A stretch of DNA of 64,000 bases, taken from contig NZ_SNWP01000011.1 of assembly GCF_004361915.1 (NCBI RefSeq), forward strand, positions 992,001 to 1,056,000, read 5' to 3'. Numbering within the stretch: the first letter of the stretch is position 1; each line of letters starts with the position of its first letter. Positions 33,497 to 41,816 of this stretch are shown piece by piece. The stretch is from Sediminibacterium goheungense (GTDB taxonomy: Bacteria; Bacteroidota; Bacteroidia; Chitinophagales; Chitinophagaceae). The position numbers were made by a program, and so were the translations under genes. Below the pieces are notes generated by a model. The model had not been told where the DNA came from. It saw only the letters and a program-made list of their open reading frames with translations, and did not search any database.

Positions 33497-34178
33497 TGGT
33501 GAGCAGATAGAACTCAGCGATTTACATATTGATGATATGGGTGATGATCATATAAGCACTTCGGTTGATACACCGATGAGAGAAGACGCGTTTGTGAAAA
33601 CAGACGATGAAAAGGTAGTGGAGATAGAAGCACATTTCCGTTCTATCATGGAGATATTAGGTCTCGACCTCACAGACGACAGTTTAAAAGGCACGCCCCG
33701 TCGTGTGGCTAAGATGTATGTAAAAGAGATTTTTCAGGGATTGAATCCTGCGAACAAACCAGCCATTGCACTTTTTGAAAATAAGTATAAGTACAATGAG
33801 ATGCTGGTTGAAAAGAATATTTCTTTTTACAGCAATTGTGAGCACCATTTTGTACCCATTATCGGTAAAGCACATGTGGCTTATATCAGCAATGGTAAAG
33901 TGATTGGCTTAAGCAAGCTGAACAGATTGGTTGAGTACTTTGCAAAACGTCCGCAGGTGCAGGAGCGATTAACCATGCAGATTGGAAAGGAGTTGCAGAA
34001 AGACCTGGGTACGGAAGATGTGGCGATTGTAATTGATGCCAAACATCTTTGCGTGGCAAGTCGTGGTGTGGAAGATGATACTTCTTCAACGATTACTGCT
34101 TTTTATGGTGGTAAATTCAAAGAAGATAAAGTGAAGGAAGAATTTTTAAAATACCTTGAACTGAAAACGGAATTTTAA
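33459..34178 (+). CDS. folE: GTP cyclohydrolase I
   Basis: FolE converts GTP to 7,8-dihydroneopterin triphosphate, the start of folate and pterin synthesis. The core shows LKGTPRRVAKMYVKEIF, the zinc site SNCEHHFVP, GKVIGLSKLNRLVEYFA and CVASRGVEDDTSS. From the ATG at 33459 it is 239 residues and overlaps the upstream gene by 38 nt. An internal ATG at 33537 would give 213 residues, nearer to the usual length, without overlap. The N-terminal extra residues (LNIRLNGEQIELSDLHIDD) look acidic and unordered, so the start is undecided. A terminator follows. Confidence 0.95.
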   Translation: MKQNETLLNIRLNGEQIELSDLHIDDMGDDHISTSVDTPMREDAFVKTDDEKVVEIEAHFRSIMEILGLDLTDDSLKGTPRRVAKMYVKEIFQGLNPANKPAIALFENKYKYNEMLVEKNISFYSNCEHHFVPIIGKAHVAYISNGKVIGLSKLNRLVEYFAKRPQVQERLTMQIGKELQKDLGTEDVAIVIDAKHLCVASRGVEDDTSSTITAFYGGKFKEDKVKEEFLKYLELKTEF

Positions 34179-34214
34179 AATAACAAATAAAAACTGAAGA
34201 CCTTACACCCGTAA

Positions 34215-34243
34215 GAAAAAAAGCAGCTCCGGCTGCTTTTTTT
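34215..34243 (+). terminator. Rho-independent terminator after folE
   Basis: The stem GCAGC/GCTGC (34223-34227 with 34232-34236, loop TCCG) is extended by an A7/T7 pair, giving AAAAAAAGCAGC and GCTGCTTTTTTT. It is symmetrical and could work both ways, but both flanking genes run rightwards. Confidence 0.9.
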
Positions 34244-34268
34244 GACTAAAAACCAGTCGGGTAGAAAA

Positions 34269-34276
34269 TAAATTTG
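34269..34276 (+). promoter_or_regulatory. -7 box TAAATTTG of fabD
   Basis: This perfect TAnnTTTG box lies after the folE terminator, with a TTTG 24 nt upstream as a possible (long-spaced) -33 element. It gives fabD its own promoter, with a leader of roughly 40 nt. Confidence 0.5.
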
Positions 34277-34323
34277 GGATATTGTCAGGATTAGATTTTT
34301 TTAGCACATCTAAAATCAATTTC

Positions 34324-35217
34324 ATGAATAAGCACGCATATATTTTTCCGGGTCAGGGTTCGCAGTTCAGCGGAATGGGAAAAAATCTTTATGAGAATAA
34401 TGCTTCGGCAAAAAAGTTATTTGAAAATGCCAACGAGATACTTGGTTTCAGAATCAGTGACATTATGTTTAATGGAACAGATGAGGAACTCAAGCAAACC
34501 AATGTAACGCAACCCGCTGTTTTTTTACATTCGGTAGTGGCGTATCGTACTATTGAAAATGCAGTGCCCCAAATGGTAGCTGGTCATTCTCTGGGTGAAT
34601 TTTCTGCACTGGTTGCCAACAATACCATCAGTTTTGAAGATGCTTTGAAACTGGTAAGTATCCGTGCCAAAGCGATGCAGAAAGCCTGTGAACTGGTTCC
34701 CTCTACCATGGCAGCTGTATTGGCATTGGATGATGCAAAGGTGGAGGAAATCTGTGCTACTGTTCAGGCAGAAACAGGAGAAGTTGTTGTGGCAGCTAAT
34801 TACAATTGTCCCGGACAATTAGTGATCAGTGGTTCTGTAAAAGGTATTGAAATAGCCTGTGAAAGAATGAAAGCTGCGGGTGCTAAAAGAGCCCTTGTAT
34901 TACCTGTAGGCGGAGCTTTTCATAGTCCGTTGATGGCTCCGGCACGCGAAGAGTTGGCAGCAGCTATAGAAGCTACCAGTTTTCACCAGCCCAGTTGTCC
35001 CGTATACCAGAATGTAGTGGCGGCTGCAGTAACCGAACCCGATATGATTAAACAAAACCTGATTAATCAGTTGACCGGAGCCGTAAAATGGACGCAAACG
35101 GTACAATCGATGGTGGTAGATGGTGCTACGAATTTTACAGAAGCAGGTCCCGGCAAAGTATTACAAGGCCTAGTGCAAAAAATATATAAAGAAGCGGTGG
35201 TGGATGGAGTGAATTAG
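34324..35217 (+). CDS. fabD: Malonyl-CoA:ACP transacylase
   Basis: FabD loads malonyl groups onto acyl carrier protein for fatty acid synthesis. From the ATG at 34324 it is 297 residues. Motifs are FPGQGSQFSGMG at the start, the nucleophile Ser in VAGHSLGEFSALVA, the substrate Arg in KLVSIRAKAMQ, the catalytic His in GGAFHSPLMAPA, and QNVVAAAVTEPD. The frame extends 14 residues upstream to a non-ATG codon that lies at the predicted transcription start, so it is rejected. Confidence 0.95.
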   Translation: MNKHAYIFPGQGSQFSGMGKNLYENNASAKKLFENANEILGFRISDIMFNGTDEELKQTNVTQPAVFLHSVVAYRTIENAVPQMVAGHSLGEFSALVANNTISFEDALKLVSIRAKAMQKACELVPSTMAAVLALDDAKVEEICATVQAETGEVVVAANYNCPGQLVISGSVKGIEIACERMKAAGAKRALVLPVGGAFHSPLMAPAREELAAAIEATSFHQPSCPVYQNVVAAAVTEPDMIKQNLINQLTGAVKWTQTVQSMVVDGATNFTEAGPGKVLQGLVQKIYKEAVVDGVN

Positions 35218-35220
35218 ATC

Positions 35221-35365
35221 GTGAATGGTGAATGGTCAATGGTGAGTGAATAGTGAGTAGTGAATACTGAGTAGTTAGTAGTCAGCAGTGAGTAATATCT
35301 CATTTTTGTTATAGACTATTTGCTATAAGCTATTCACCATTGACCATTGACCATTCACCATTCAC
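35221..35365. repeat. Heptad-repeat inverted element G between fabD and hmuV
   Basis: The outer arms form a perfect 23-bp inverted repeat (35221-35243 with 35343-35365). Inside, the left arm continues for about nine more 7-bp words of AGTGAGT/AGTGAAT type, while the right arm continues with AGCTATT-type words, so the inner parts match poorly. It lies between convergent genes, 3 bp after the fabD stop and 9 bp before the hmuV stop. Confidence 0.85.
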
Positions 35366-35374
35366 AACTCACCA

Positions 35375-36151
35375 CTACACCGAAAAGCTGATCAATGGTT
35401 TTCCATGCTGTTCCTGGATAACCGGCTTGATATTGAAAGCTGTTGTTATGTTTGAAATAGTAAGTACCTCTGTTGGGGTACCGCTGGCAAGTATTTTTCC
35501 CTGATGCAATAGTACCAGATGATCAGCAAATTGTGCTGCAAGATTCAGATCGTGTACAACACCTACAATCACGCGGTTTTCTCTGGCAATTTTCAATAAC
35601 ATTTTCATGAACTGATACTGATGCTGAATATCAAGAAAGGTTAATGGTTCGTCGAGTAGCAGATACCTGTCATAACCTTCCTGCGGATGCCAGGTTTGTG
35701 CCATTACCCTCGCAAAGTGCACAAGTTGTTTCTCACCTCCACTGAGTGTAAGGTAATTTCTGTCAGCAAATGCCGACAGATCGAAACTTTCTAATGCGGC
35801 TTTGCAAACATTATAATCGATCTTATCCGGACGATTGTTGAAATGCGGGTAACGCCCCATCATGACTACTTCTTCTACACGCAAAGGAAAAGCCAGGTCG
35901 ATATGTTGCGATAAAACGGCTCTAATGCGTGCCAGCTCATTGTTGCCGAATTGAGAGAGGGGTTTGTGCCCCATTTTTATTTCACCTGATACCGGAATTA
36001 ATTGTCTGCAAAGTGTTTTCAGTAAAGTAGATTTTCCGGCACCATTCGCACCAATGATCAGACTTATTTTGCCAGCTTCAAACCGGAGGTTGATATCCTG
36101 TAATAATACCTTATTACCAATGCTGTAATTAAGTTGATGAACTGTAATCAT
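35375..36151 (-). CDS. hmuV: Heme/siderophore ABC transporter ATP-binding protein
   Basis: This 258-residue ATPase of the FecE/HmuV group has Walker A IIGANGAGKSTLLKTL, the Q-loop region AVLSQHIDLAFPLRVEEVV, signature TLSGGEKQLVHFARVMAQ, and Walker B YLLLDEPLTFLD followed by the switch His in GVVHDLNLAAQFAD. The HmuV-like LSQHxxxxFPxxVxEVVxMGRxPH pattern favours heme over ferric siderophore. The ATG at 36151 sits 1 nt past the permease stop; the longer frame to 36205 overlaps the permease and is rejected. Confidence 0.88.
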   Translation of the reverse strand: MITVHQLNYSIGNKVLLQDINLRFEAGKISLIIGANGAGKSTLLKTLCRQLIPVSGEIKMGHKPLSQFGNNELARIRAVLSQHIDLAFPLRVEEVVMMGRYPHFNNRPDKIDYNVCKAALESFDLSAFADRNYLTLSGGEKQLVHFARVMAQTWHPQEGYDRYLLLDEPLTFLDIQHQYQFMKMLLKIARENRVIVGVVHDLNLAAQFADHLVLLHQGKILASGTPTEVLTISNITTAFNIKPVIQEQHGKPLISFSV

Positions 36152-36152
36152 A

Positions 36153-37193
36153 TCAGAAATAATAAGTTTTTTTACGGAGCAGTAAGATAAATACGGGTAC
36201 GCCAATAATCGATAGCACTATACCAATAGGGAGTTCGGCGGGTCGTAATAACATTCTGGCACTGAGGTCGGCCAGGCTCAGTAAAATACCTCCTGCGACA
36301 GCGCTGTTCCGTATGAGTAGCCTGTTGTCTGAGCCCAACAACATACGCAGAAAATGAGGAATAATAAGTCCTACAAACCCTATTACTCCTACAAAAGCAG
36401 TACAGGTGGCAACCATGACTACATTCAGTATGAGTATTTGTAAGCGAAGCCGGCGGGTGTTTACACCGAGATGTTGTGCTTCTTCTTCACCCAGCATCAA
36501 ACTGTTGAGTTGTTTCGCGTACCGCAGCGACCATACTATACAGGATAGGGTAACTGTAGTGCAAATCAACAACGATTTCCAGCTGGCACCGGAAAGTGTA
36601 CCGAGGTTCCAGAAGGTAATGGATCTTGCCTGCGGATCGCGGGCTGTATAGGATAAGAAGCCAACCCCACTCATGAATAAAGCATTTACGGCAATGCCTG
36701 TAAGTAATAATGAAATAACACTCCTCTTACCTGTTTCTTTAGAGGTGGATAATACAAAGACCAAAGCAGCTGCTAATAAAGCACCCAAAGTAGCCGCCAG
36801 TGGTAAAGTCCACTCACCTGTATAAAACCCGAAACCAGCGCCGGCAACAAAGTAAAGAGCCGCACCAAATGCGGCACCACTGGAAATGCCGATAAGTCCC
36901 GGTTCTACAATTGGGTTACGAAATAAGGCCTGCATCAATGTTCCGCCGGTTGCAAGGCTGGCACCCACCACTGCAGATAACAAGGCTCTGGGCAAACGTA
37001 TACCTATAAAAATTCTTTCGTTCAGGGTTAGTTCTTCATTGCCAGCAAGCTTTTGCAATGCGCTGATCATTTCACCCACTGAAATGTTTACAGCGCCATA
37101 CCTTGTACTCACAATGATGCAGAGTAACAATAACAGCAGTAACCCCGGGAAACTGCTGTTATGTAAATTTTGTTTAGTGAACAACCGTTTCAT
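36153..37193 (-). CDS. hmuU: FecCD-family iron/heme ABC permease
   Basis: This 346-residue permease has about ten membrane helices. Motifs include RLPRALLSAVVGASLATGG, QALFRNPIVEPGLIGISSGA, FWNLGTLSGASWKSL and GFVGLIIPHFLRMLLGSDNR, with the C-terminal AELPIGIVLSIIGVPVFILL. These are diagnostic of BtuC/FecCD/HmuU permeases for heme, siderophores or cobalamin. Its start codon lies 20 nt inside the binding-protein gene, so the two are translationally coupled. Confidence 0.9.
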   Translation of the reverse strand: MKRLFTKQNLHNSSFPGLLLLLLLCIIVSTRYGAVNISVGEMISALQKLAGNEELTLNERIFIGIRLPRALLSAVVGASLATGGTLMQALFRNPIVEPGLIGISSGAAFGAALYFVAGAGFGFYTGEWTLPLAATLGALLAAALVFVLSTSKETGKRSVISLLLTGIAVNALFMSGVGFLSYTARDPQARSITFWNLGTLSGASWKSLLICTTVTLSCIVWSLRYAKQLNSLMLGEEEAQHLGVNTRRLRLQILILNVVMVATCTAFVGVIGFVGLIIPHFLRMLLGSDNRLLIRNSAVAGGILLSLADLSARMLLRPAELPIGIVLSIIGVPVFILLLRKKTYYF

Positions 37194-38052
37194 GGATCAA
37201 CTTTTGTAAGGCCAATACATTTTTTCCAGTGCGTGGTCCCAGGTACACAAGATCGTGTTCTTCTACCCGATAAATACGGTTACTAATGGCTGCTCTTGTT
37301 TTAGCAAGACCCGGTAATTCTTTTATTTTTTCGAGTGAACCCAGTTTGTCGTATCCAAAATCAGTAAGCAGTATAACATCAGGGTCGGCTGCCGCAATAG
37401 CTTCAGGAGAGAGTTGTTTCATTCCTTTTTCATCTGTAACAGTAATTTTTCCACCAGCCCAGCCAAGCATTTTTGCAGCGGTACTTTTTTGTGTCATGAC
37501 GAGGTACACATTCGATGCCTGACCATAGTGAATTACCAATACTTTCACTGTGTCTTTGTATTGTCTGACTTTTTCAAGTGCAAGTGTCATATCTGCATCT
37601 AGTAGTTTGCATAAAGAGTCTGCTGCCTTTCTTTGATTAAAGTATGCGCCCATTTCACGTATCAGTGAATCTGTTCCTAAAATATTATCTGTATATTTTT
37701 TAAATACATGCATCGGAATTTTCAAATCCTCTAATTGTTTCACTACATGTTCGGGCCCGATATTATTATCGTGAAGAATTAAATCAGGTTTCACTGCAAG
37801 TATGCCCTCGGCACTAAGGGCCCTGTGATAGCCAACCGTTGGTAATTGCTTAGCAGCATCGGGGTAGGTGCTGGATAAATCAACGGCTACAAGATTTTTT
37901 TCTGCTCCGAGTGCATAGATGATTTCCGTGTATTGCTTGGCAATGGATACCATTCTGTTTTGGACCTTGTTATTACTTTTATTATCAAATCTGCCGCAAC
38001 TCAATGTTCCAAGCATTATGAATAGATAAAATAAGCTGTAGATTTTTTTCAT
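37174..38052 (-). CDS. hmuT: Heme/iron ABC transporter substrate-binding lipoprotein
   Basis: This 292-residue protein has a lipoprotein signal (FYLFIMLGTLSC, lipid on Cys 19) and a TroA-like/BtuF binding fold. Conserved blocks are KQYTEIIYALGAEKNLVAVD, STYPDAAKQLPTVGYHRALS, GILAVKPDLILHDNNIGPEH and IAAADPDVILLTDFGYDKLG. The Tyr-His-Arg triad in GYHRALS resembles the HmuT heme-binding Tyr loop, supporting heme as ligand. It is separated from the TonB receptor by a GC-rich stem-loop. Confidence 0.85.
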   Translation of the reverse strand: MKKIYSLFYLFIMLGTLSCGRFDNKSNNKVQNRMVSIAKQYTEIIYALGAEKNLVAVDLSSTYPDAAKQLPTVGYHRALSAEGILAVKPDLILHDNNIGPEHVVKQLEDLKIPMHVFKKYTDNILGTDSLIREMGAYFNQRKAADSLCKLLDADMTLALEKVRQYKDTVKVLVIHYGQASNVYLVMTQKSTAAKMLGWAGGKITVTDEKGMKQLSPEAIAAADPDVILLTDFGYDKLGSLEKIKELPGLAKTRAAISNRIYRVEEHDLVYLGPRTGKNVLALQKLIHETVVH

Positions 38053-38065
38053 AAAATTATATAAA

Positions 38066-38085
38066 GGGCCGTCGCAAGACGGCCC
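38066..38085 (-). terminator. GC-rich stem-loop between TonB receptor and hmuT
   Basis: A perfect 8-bp stem GGGCCGTC/GACGGCCC with a 4-nt loop (GCAA on the plus strand) is followed on the minus strand by TTTATATAATTTT and then the hmuT ATG. It looks like an intrinsic terminator or processing site that lowers readthrough from the receptor gene into hmuTUV. Confidence 0.7.
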
Positions 38086-38091
38086 GGTTAA

Positions 38092-40563
38092 TCAGAATGT
38101 ATAGCTGAGGTTAATGCCACTAAAATAATTGGCTTTATTAGGAGCAGGTAAATAACTGTCCGGCATCTGATTCACAAATACCATATAGTAATATTGTTTA
38201 CCTGCCAGATTGTTGATACCTGTGTAGGCATCAATACCCCATTTTCCAAAATTTCTCTTTAAACCTATTTTGGCATTGATCAGGTTAAAAGCATTCGTAG
38301 TGTTGAGTCCATCTGATGTAAATGGCATACTTCCACGATGGTGATAATTGATATTGCCGTATAAACCTACACTGGTTTCAATATCGGCACCTGCATTCCA
38401 TACAAATTTCGGTGTGCCTGCCACCTGTTTTCCAGAGTAGTTTTCCGTAATCAAACTGTCTTTGTTACTGATGTCTTTACCTACACGCTGGTAAGCATAG
38501 TTTTCATATTTGAAATTAGCATAGGTGAAGTTTACAAATGGTCTCAGACTACGAATAAAGCCATTAGAGGACTGCAGCAGCGTATATTTTGCCAGAAATT
38601 CAATGCCTTTATTGTTTAAAGTACCTGCATTTACGATATAGGTATAAAGCGTGGCGGTATTTGCAGGATTAGGCACTGCCACGGTGGTAAATTTATTATT
38701 AAATTTTGCCTGAAAGAAAGCAATGGTATAAAAAAGTTTACCATTGAACAGATTACACTTTGAACCCATTTCAAACTGGGTACCTTTTTCCGGGCGTAAA
38801 CCTGTATTCAATTGACCCGTCGTAGCAATCAGAATATTGGCACTTACCGGTGCTTTGTATCCGGTTGCATAACTGGCGTATACGGAAAGATTTTTTCCTA
38901 TTCGTTTATTGATGGCAAAACTGGGAGAAATCAATCCATTGTATTGATTGGCATAGGTTTTCAATTTGGTATTGCCGGGTGTGTTATTGGTAAGTGCCCA
39001 GAGACGATCGTCCAGTTTTAGATTTTGATTGCTGATGCCGATTCCCGCACTTATACTTAATTCATTCTGTAATCCCAATGTCCAATGTGTAAAATAACTA
39101 CCTGTGCCATTGCTGGTAACCTGATCACTACGTACACTGGTAATTACATTATAGCCGGTAGGATTGGTATTGTCGGTACCCATCGCATAGCCAATGGTAA
39201 TGGCTTTCATCTGCTGTAGTTCCAGACCTGTAATACCATTCAGCGTTACCTGATTACCCAGTGTAAAGTTGGTATTGAATACAGAGCGTAAACCATAGTT
39301 CAACGGATTTTTATCTGTCCAACCGCCTGCTGAACTCTGGTCGGTATTTTGTGCACTGCCAAACAAAGTTGTGGTGTTACTGATACCTGATGCAAACTGA
39401 TAGCTATGACTGATACCTGCACGGAAAGTACTTACAGCAGAATGTGCATTGTTTTTGATATATGCCGGATTTCCGGAATAATCAAAGTTTGCATATTGCG
39501 CTTTTGTGAGTTCACCATTGCGGGCATCATAGCTATTGCTATAACCCACATAAGTGGAGATGTTTTGTTTATTATTAAGTATAAACTCACCCATAAAATT
39601 CATAAAATCTTTCCGGGCTTCTGTATGATTCATGTAGCCATCAAAGTTTTGATGACCATAACTGAGTAATACAGAACTGTTTTTTCCTCCGATCGACAAT
39701 CGTGTAGTCGTACGCAATAAGCCATAGCTACCTGTCATGACATCCTGGCTCACACTGGTTTTTTCACGAGGGGCTTTTTGCATCTGAAGATTGATAACAC
39801 CAGCAATGGCCAGACCATATAAAGTACCTGATGGGCCCTTGGTGATTTCTGCATTTTCTACAGAAGCATAATCAATATCATCTAATACAGTGATGCCCTC
39901 AGCGTCTGTTACAGGAATTCCGTTCAGGTAGGTTTTGGAGCCCTGGCTATCAAAATTTCCATTTACACCACGAATGCCTATACCATTTCCATATCCACGG
40001 ATATTGAATTGCTGGCCGCCTGAATGGCTTCTGCGTTGCATAATAATGCCGGGTACGTTGCCATTGAGGGCATCATCCAGGAAGAGACCATTTCCTCTCT
40101 TCAACTCTGTTTCACGAAGCTGAGCAACAGAAACAGGCTGTTCCAGTTGCGATTTTCTTAAGCCAATTCCCGTAGTTGTTTCAACCGCTTCCAACTCATT
40201 TACCTGTTCACGGAGAATGATTTCTGTTTGTCCATTACAGGTAACTGATGAAGTAGTTGTCAGAAAGCCAATAAAAGAAACGCGGATTTGCGTTTTCTCA
40301 CCCTGGCAGTTTATGGTAAAGTCTCCCTGTTCATTTGTTCTGGCAACAGTTTTGCCGTTTATCTGTACTGAGGCACCAGTCATAGGTTGTTTTTGCTGGT
40401 TGAGTACACGCCCTTTTATGGTTCCCGTCTGGGCACTGGTAGCAATAATAAATATGCTGCTCATGGCGAGCAGAATAAAGATTCTTTTCACGAGATTAGT
40501 TTTAGTTAATTGAAAGCAATAAGACACACGCATGCGATAAACACTGGGGTTTATGCAATACAT
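38092..40563 (-). CDS. TonB-dependent receptor of the heme/iron locus
   Basis: This outer-membrane receptor has 823 residues from the first ATG. The signal peptide is VKRIFILLAMSSIFIIATSAQ, which would be most N-terminal if the GTG at 40494 were used; an ATG at 40533 is intermediate. Next come a CarboxypepD_reg-like domain (about 45-130; GTIKGRVLNQQKQPMTGASV), the plug (about 140-245; DDALNGNVPGIIMQRRSHSG, NIRGYGNGIGIRG), and a 22-strand barrel ending in SGINLSYTF. With hmuTUV downstream, uptake of heme, a siderophore or a corrinoid is likely. Confidence 0.9.
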   Translation of the reverse strand: MYCINPSVYRMRVSYCFQLTKTNLVKRIFILLAMSSIFIIATSAQTGTIKGRVLNQQKQPMTGASVQINGKTVARTNEQGDFTINCQGEKTQIRVSFIGFLTTTSSVTCNGQTEIILREQVNELEAVETTTGIGLRKSQLEQPVSVAQLRETELKRGNGLFLDDALNGNVPGIIMQRRSHSGGQQFNIRGYGNGIGIRGVNGNFDSQGSKTYLNGIPVTDAEGITVLDDIDYASVENAEITKGPSGTLYGLAIAGVINLQMQKAPREKTSVSQDVMTGSYGLLRTTTRLSIGGKNSSVLLSYGHQNFDGYMNHTEARKDFMNFMGEFILNNKQNISTYVGYSNSYDARNGELTKAQYANFDYSGNPAYIKNNAHSAVSTFRAGISHSYQFASGISNTTTLFGSAQNTDQSSAGGWTDKNPLNYGLRSVFNTNFTLGNQVTLNGITGLELQQMKAITIGYAMGTDNTNPTGYNVITSVRSDQVTSNGTGSYFTHWTLGLQNELSISAGIGISNQNLKLDDRLWALTNNTPGNTKLKTYANQYNGLISPSFAINKRIGKNLSVYASYATGYKAPVSANILIATTGQLNTGLRPEKGTQFEMGSKCNLFNGKLFYTIAFFQAKFNNKFTTVAVPNPANTATLYTYIVNAGTLNNKGIEFLAKYTLLQSSNGFIRSLRPFVNFTYANFKYENYAYQRVGKDISNKDSLITENYSGKQVAGTPKFVWNAGADIETSVGLYGNINYHHRGSMPFTSDGLNTTNAFNLINAKIGLKRNFGKWGIDAYTGINNLAGKQYYYMVFVNQMPDSYLPAPNKANYFSGINLSYTF

Positions 40564-40579
40564 GGATTAATTTGATTAA

Positions 40580-41113
40580 CTAAACCTGTGGCGGGGGGGT
40601 TAAAATTTCTCTTACAGGTGTTGAGAGAAGAACTATGTATACGCTTTGGTGCACAAACTGATTTGTAATAGGCGCGAATGATTCATTTGCAGGTATTACA
40701 TAGACGTTGCTGTTCATAGATTTGAGCAGTTTCTTTACCGGAATACCCTGGCCTTTCTCTTCCTGATGGTCCATCTGTTCCTGTACCTTTTGGTCGAGCT
40801 GGTCGAAAAGAATGGTTTCTTCAATATCATTGATGCAGTAGTATTCAATGGTACTGTCTGTTTTTTTGCTTTTTACAATATCATACATCATACCCTTGTA
40901 CCTGAATTCTTTACCATCTTTCATCCATTTAATAGAAGGGTCGCTGGTATTTTGTACGGTAATGATGTGTAGCTGGTTCTCTGGTATTTCATTTTTAATC
41001 CGACGCTTCATTTCACGGCGGATTTGTATGCGATGATAATGCGTAACCGGGTAATACCATGCAGTATTCACCAGCATAACCATAAGCAGTAGTAGAGCCG
41101 AAAAACGAAGCAT
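40580..41113 (-). CDS. Exported or membrane-anchored protein preceding the TonB receptor
   Basis: This 177-residue protein has one N-terminal hydrophobic helix (MLRFSALLLLMVMLVNTAWY) followed by basic and then mixed residues (RIQIRREMKRRIKNEIPEN; KDGKEFRYKGMMYDIVKSK) and a C-terminus ending LTPPPQV. I know proteins of this kind only as uncharacterised Bacteroidota proteins. Its position 16 bp upstream of the receptor gene makes it likely the first gene of the uptake operon. The ATG at 41113 is preferred because the frame's first codon (TTG, 41119) lies inside the -7 box. Confidence 0.6.
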   Translation of the reverse strand: MLRFSALLLLMVMLVNTAWYYPVTHYHRIQIRREMKRRIKNEIPENQLHIITVQNTSDPSIKWMKDGKEFRYKGMMYDIVKSKKTDSTIEYYCINDIEETILFDQLDQKVQEQMDHQEEKGQGIPVKKLLKSMNSNVYVIPANESFAPITNQFVHQSVYIVLLSTPVREILTPPPQV

Positions 41114-41116
41114 TAC

Positions 41117-41124
41117 CAAATGTA
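41117..41124 (-). promoter_or_regulatory. -7 box TACATTTG three nt before an ATG
   Basis: On the minus strand TACATTTG-GTA-ATG heads the uptake operon. The short distance implies a leaderless mRNA. No Fur-box-like palindrome was recognised around it. Confidence 0.5.
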
Positions 41125-41178
41125 GTGCTTATGTAATAAGCTTGCGTAATTTTTGAAGAAAAGAAGGAGAGAGTCGGT

Positions 41179-41348
41179 GGATGGTAGCTTGTAGCCGATA
41201 GATAATAGCTGATAGTATGTCGTGAATGGTGAATGGTCAATGATGAATAGCTTATGGCTTATAGCCCATAGTTGATGGTAAATAGTCGATAATATTAGAA
41301 TATTACTCACTACTGACTACTCACTCACCATTGACAATTCACCATTCA
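41179..41348. repeat. Heptad-repeat inverted element H (longest array)
   Basis: The left arm holds sixteen consecutive in-phase 7-bp words from 41179 to 41290 with consensus RGYNNAT (for example AGCTTAT, GGTGAAT). The right arm runs to 41348. Outer segments 41223-41246 and 41325-41348 pair over 24 bp with two mismatches. It lies between the GNAT gene (ending at 41352) and the uptake operon, both on the minus strand. Confidence 0.85.
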
Positions 41349-41351
41349 AAT

Positions 41352-41801
41352 CTAAAAGTCTAAAATACCATTCACCCATTCCGGATCAAGGGTAGCATTG
41401 TACTTTTTATAGAAGTTGATGGCAGGTTCATTCCATTCCAATACCTGCCATACCATTCTTTTGAAACCCCTATCTCTGGCTTCTTCGATGATTCGGTCGA
41501 ACAGTAATTTCCCGGCACCATTGCCCCTTAATTTTTCCGTTACCAGAAAATCTTCCAGGTATAAGCATTGACCTTTCCATGTGCTGTAACGAATATAGTA
41601 TAATGCGAAACCTTCCACTTTGCCATCAATTTCTGCTACAAAGGCCCACCATATTGGCTGGGGGCCGAAACCACTCTCTTCAAAATGTTCAAGTGTTACG
41701 GTAACTTCCTGAGGCGCTTTTTCGTAATCGGCCAGTTCCTGTATCAGTTCCAACAATCTTTTACAGTCTTTTCTTTCAGCCCTTCTAATATGAATATTCA
41801 T
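41352..41801 (-). CDS. GNAT-family N-acetyltransferase (diamine acetyltransferase-like)
   Basis: This 149-residue protein shows the spermidine/diamine acetyltransferase pattern: IRRAERKDCKRLLELIQELA at the N-terminus, GFALYYIRYSTWKGQCLYLE for the central strands, and the acetyl-CoA loop LRGNGAGKLLFDRIIEEARD followed by MVWQVLEWNEPAINFYKKY. That pattern suggests a polyamine or lysine-like amine as substrate. It is 15 bp downstream of the serine hydrolase gene on the same strand. Confidence 0.88.
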   Translation of the reverse strand: MNIHIRRAERKDCKRLLELIQELADYEKAPQEVTVTLEHFEESGFGPQPIWWAFVAEIDGKVEGFALYYIRYSTWKGQCLYLEDFLVTEKLRGNGAGKLLFDRIIEEARDRGFKRMVWQVLEWNEPAINFYKKYNATLDPEWVNGILDF

Positions 41802-41816
41802 AGAATAGGATCTCTT

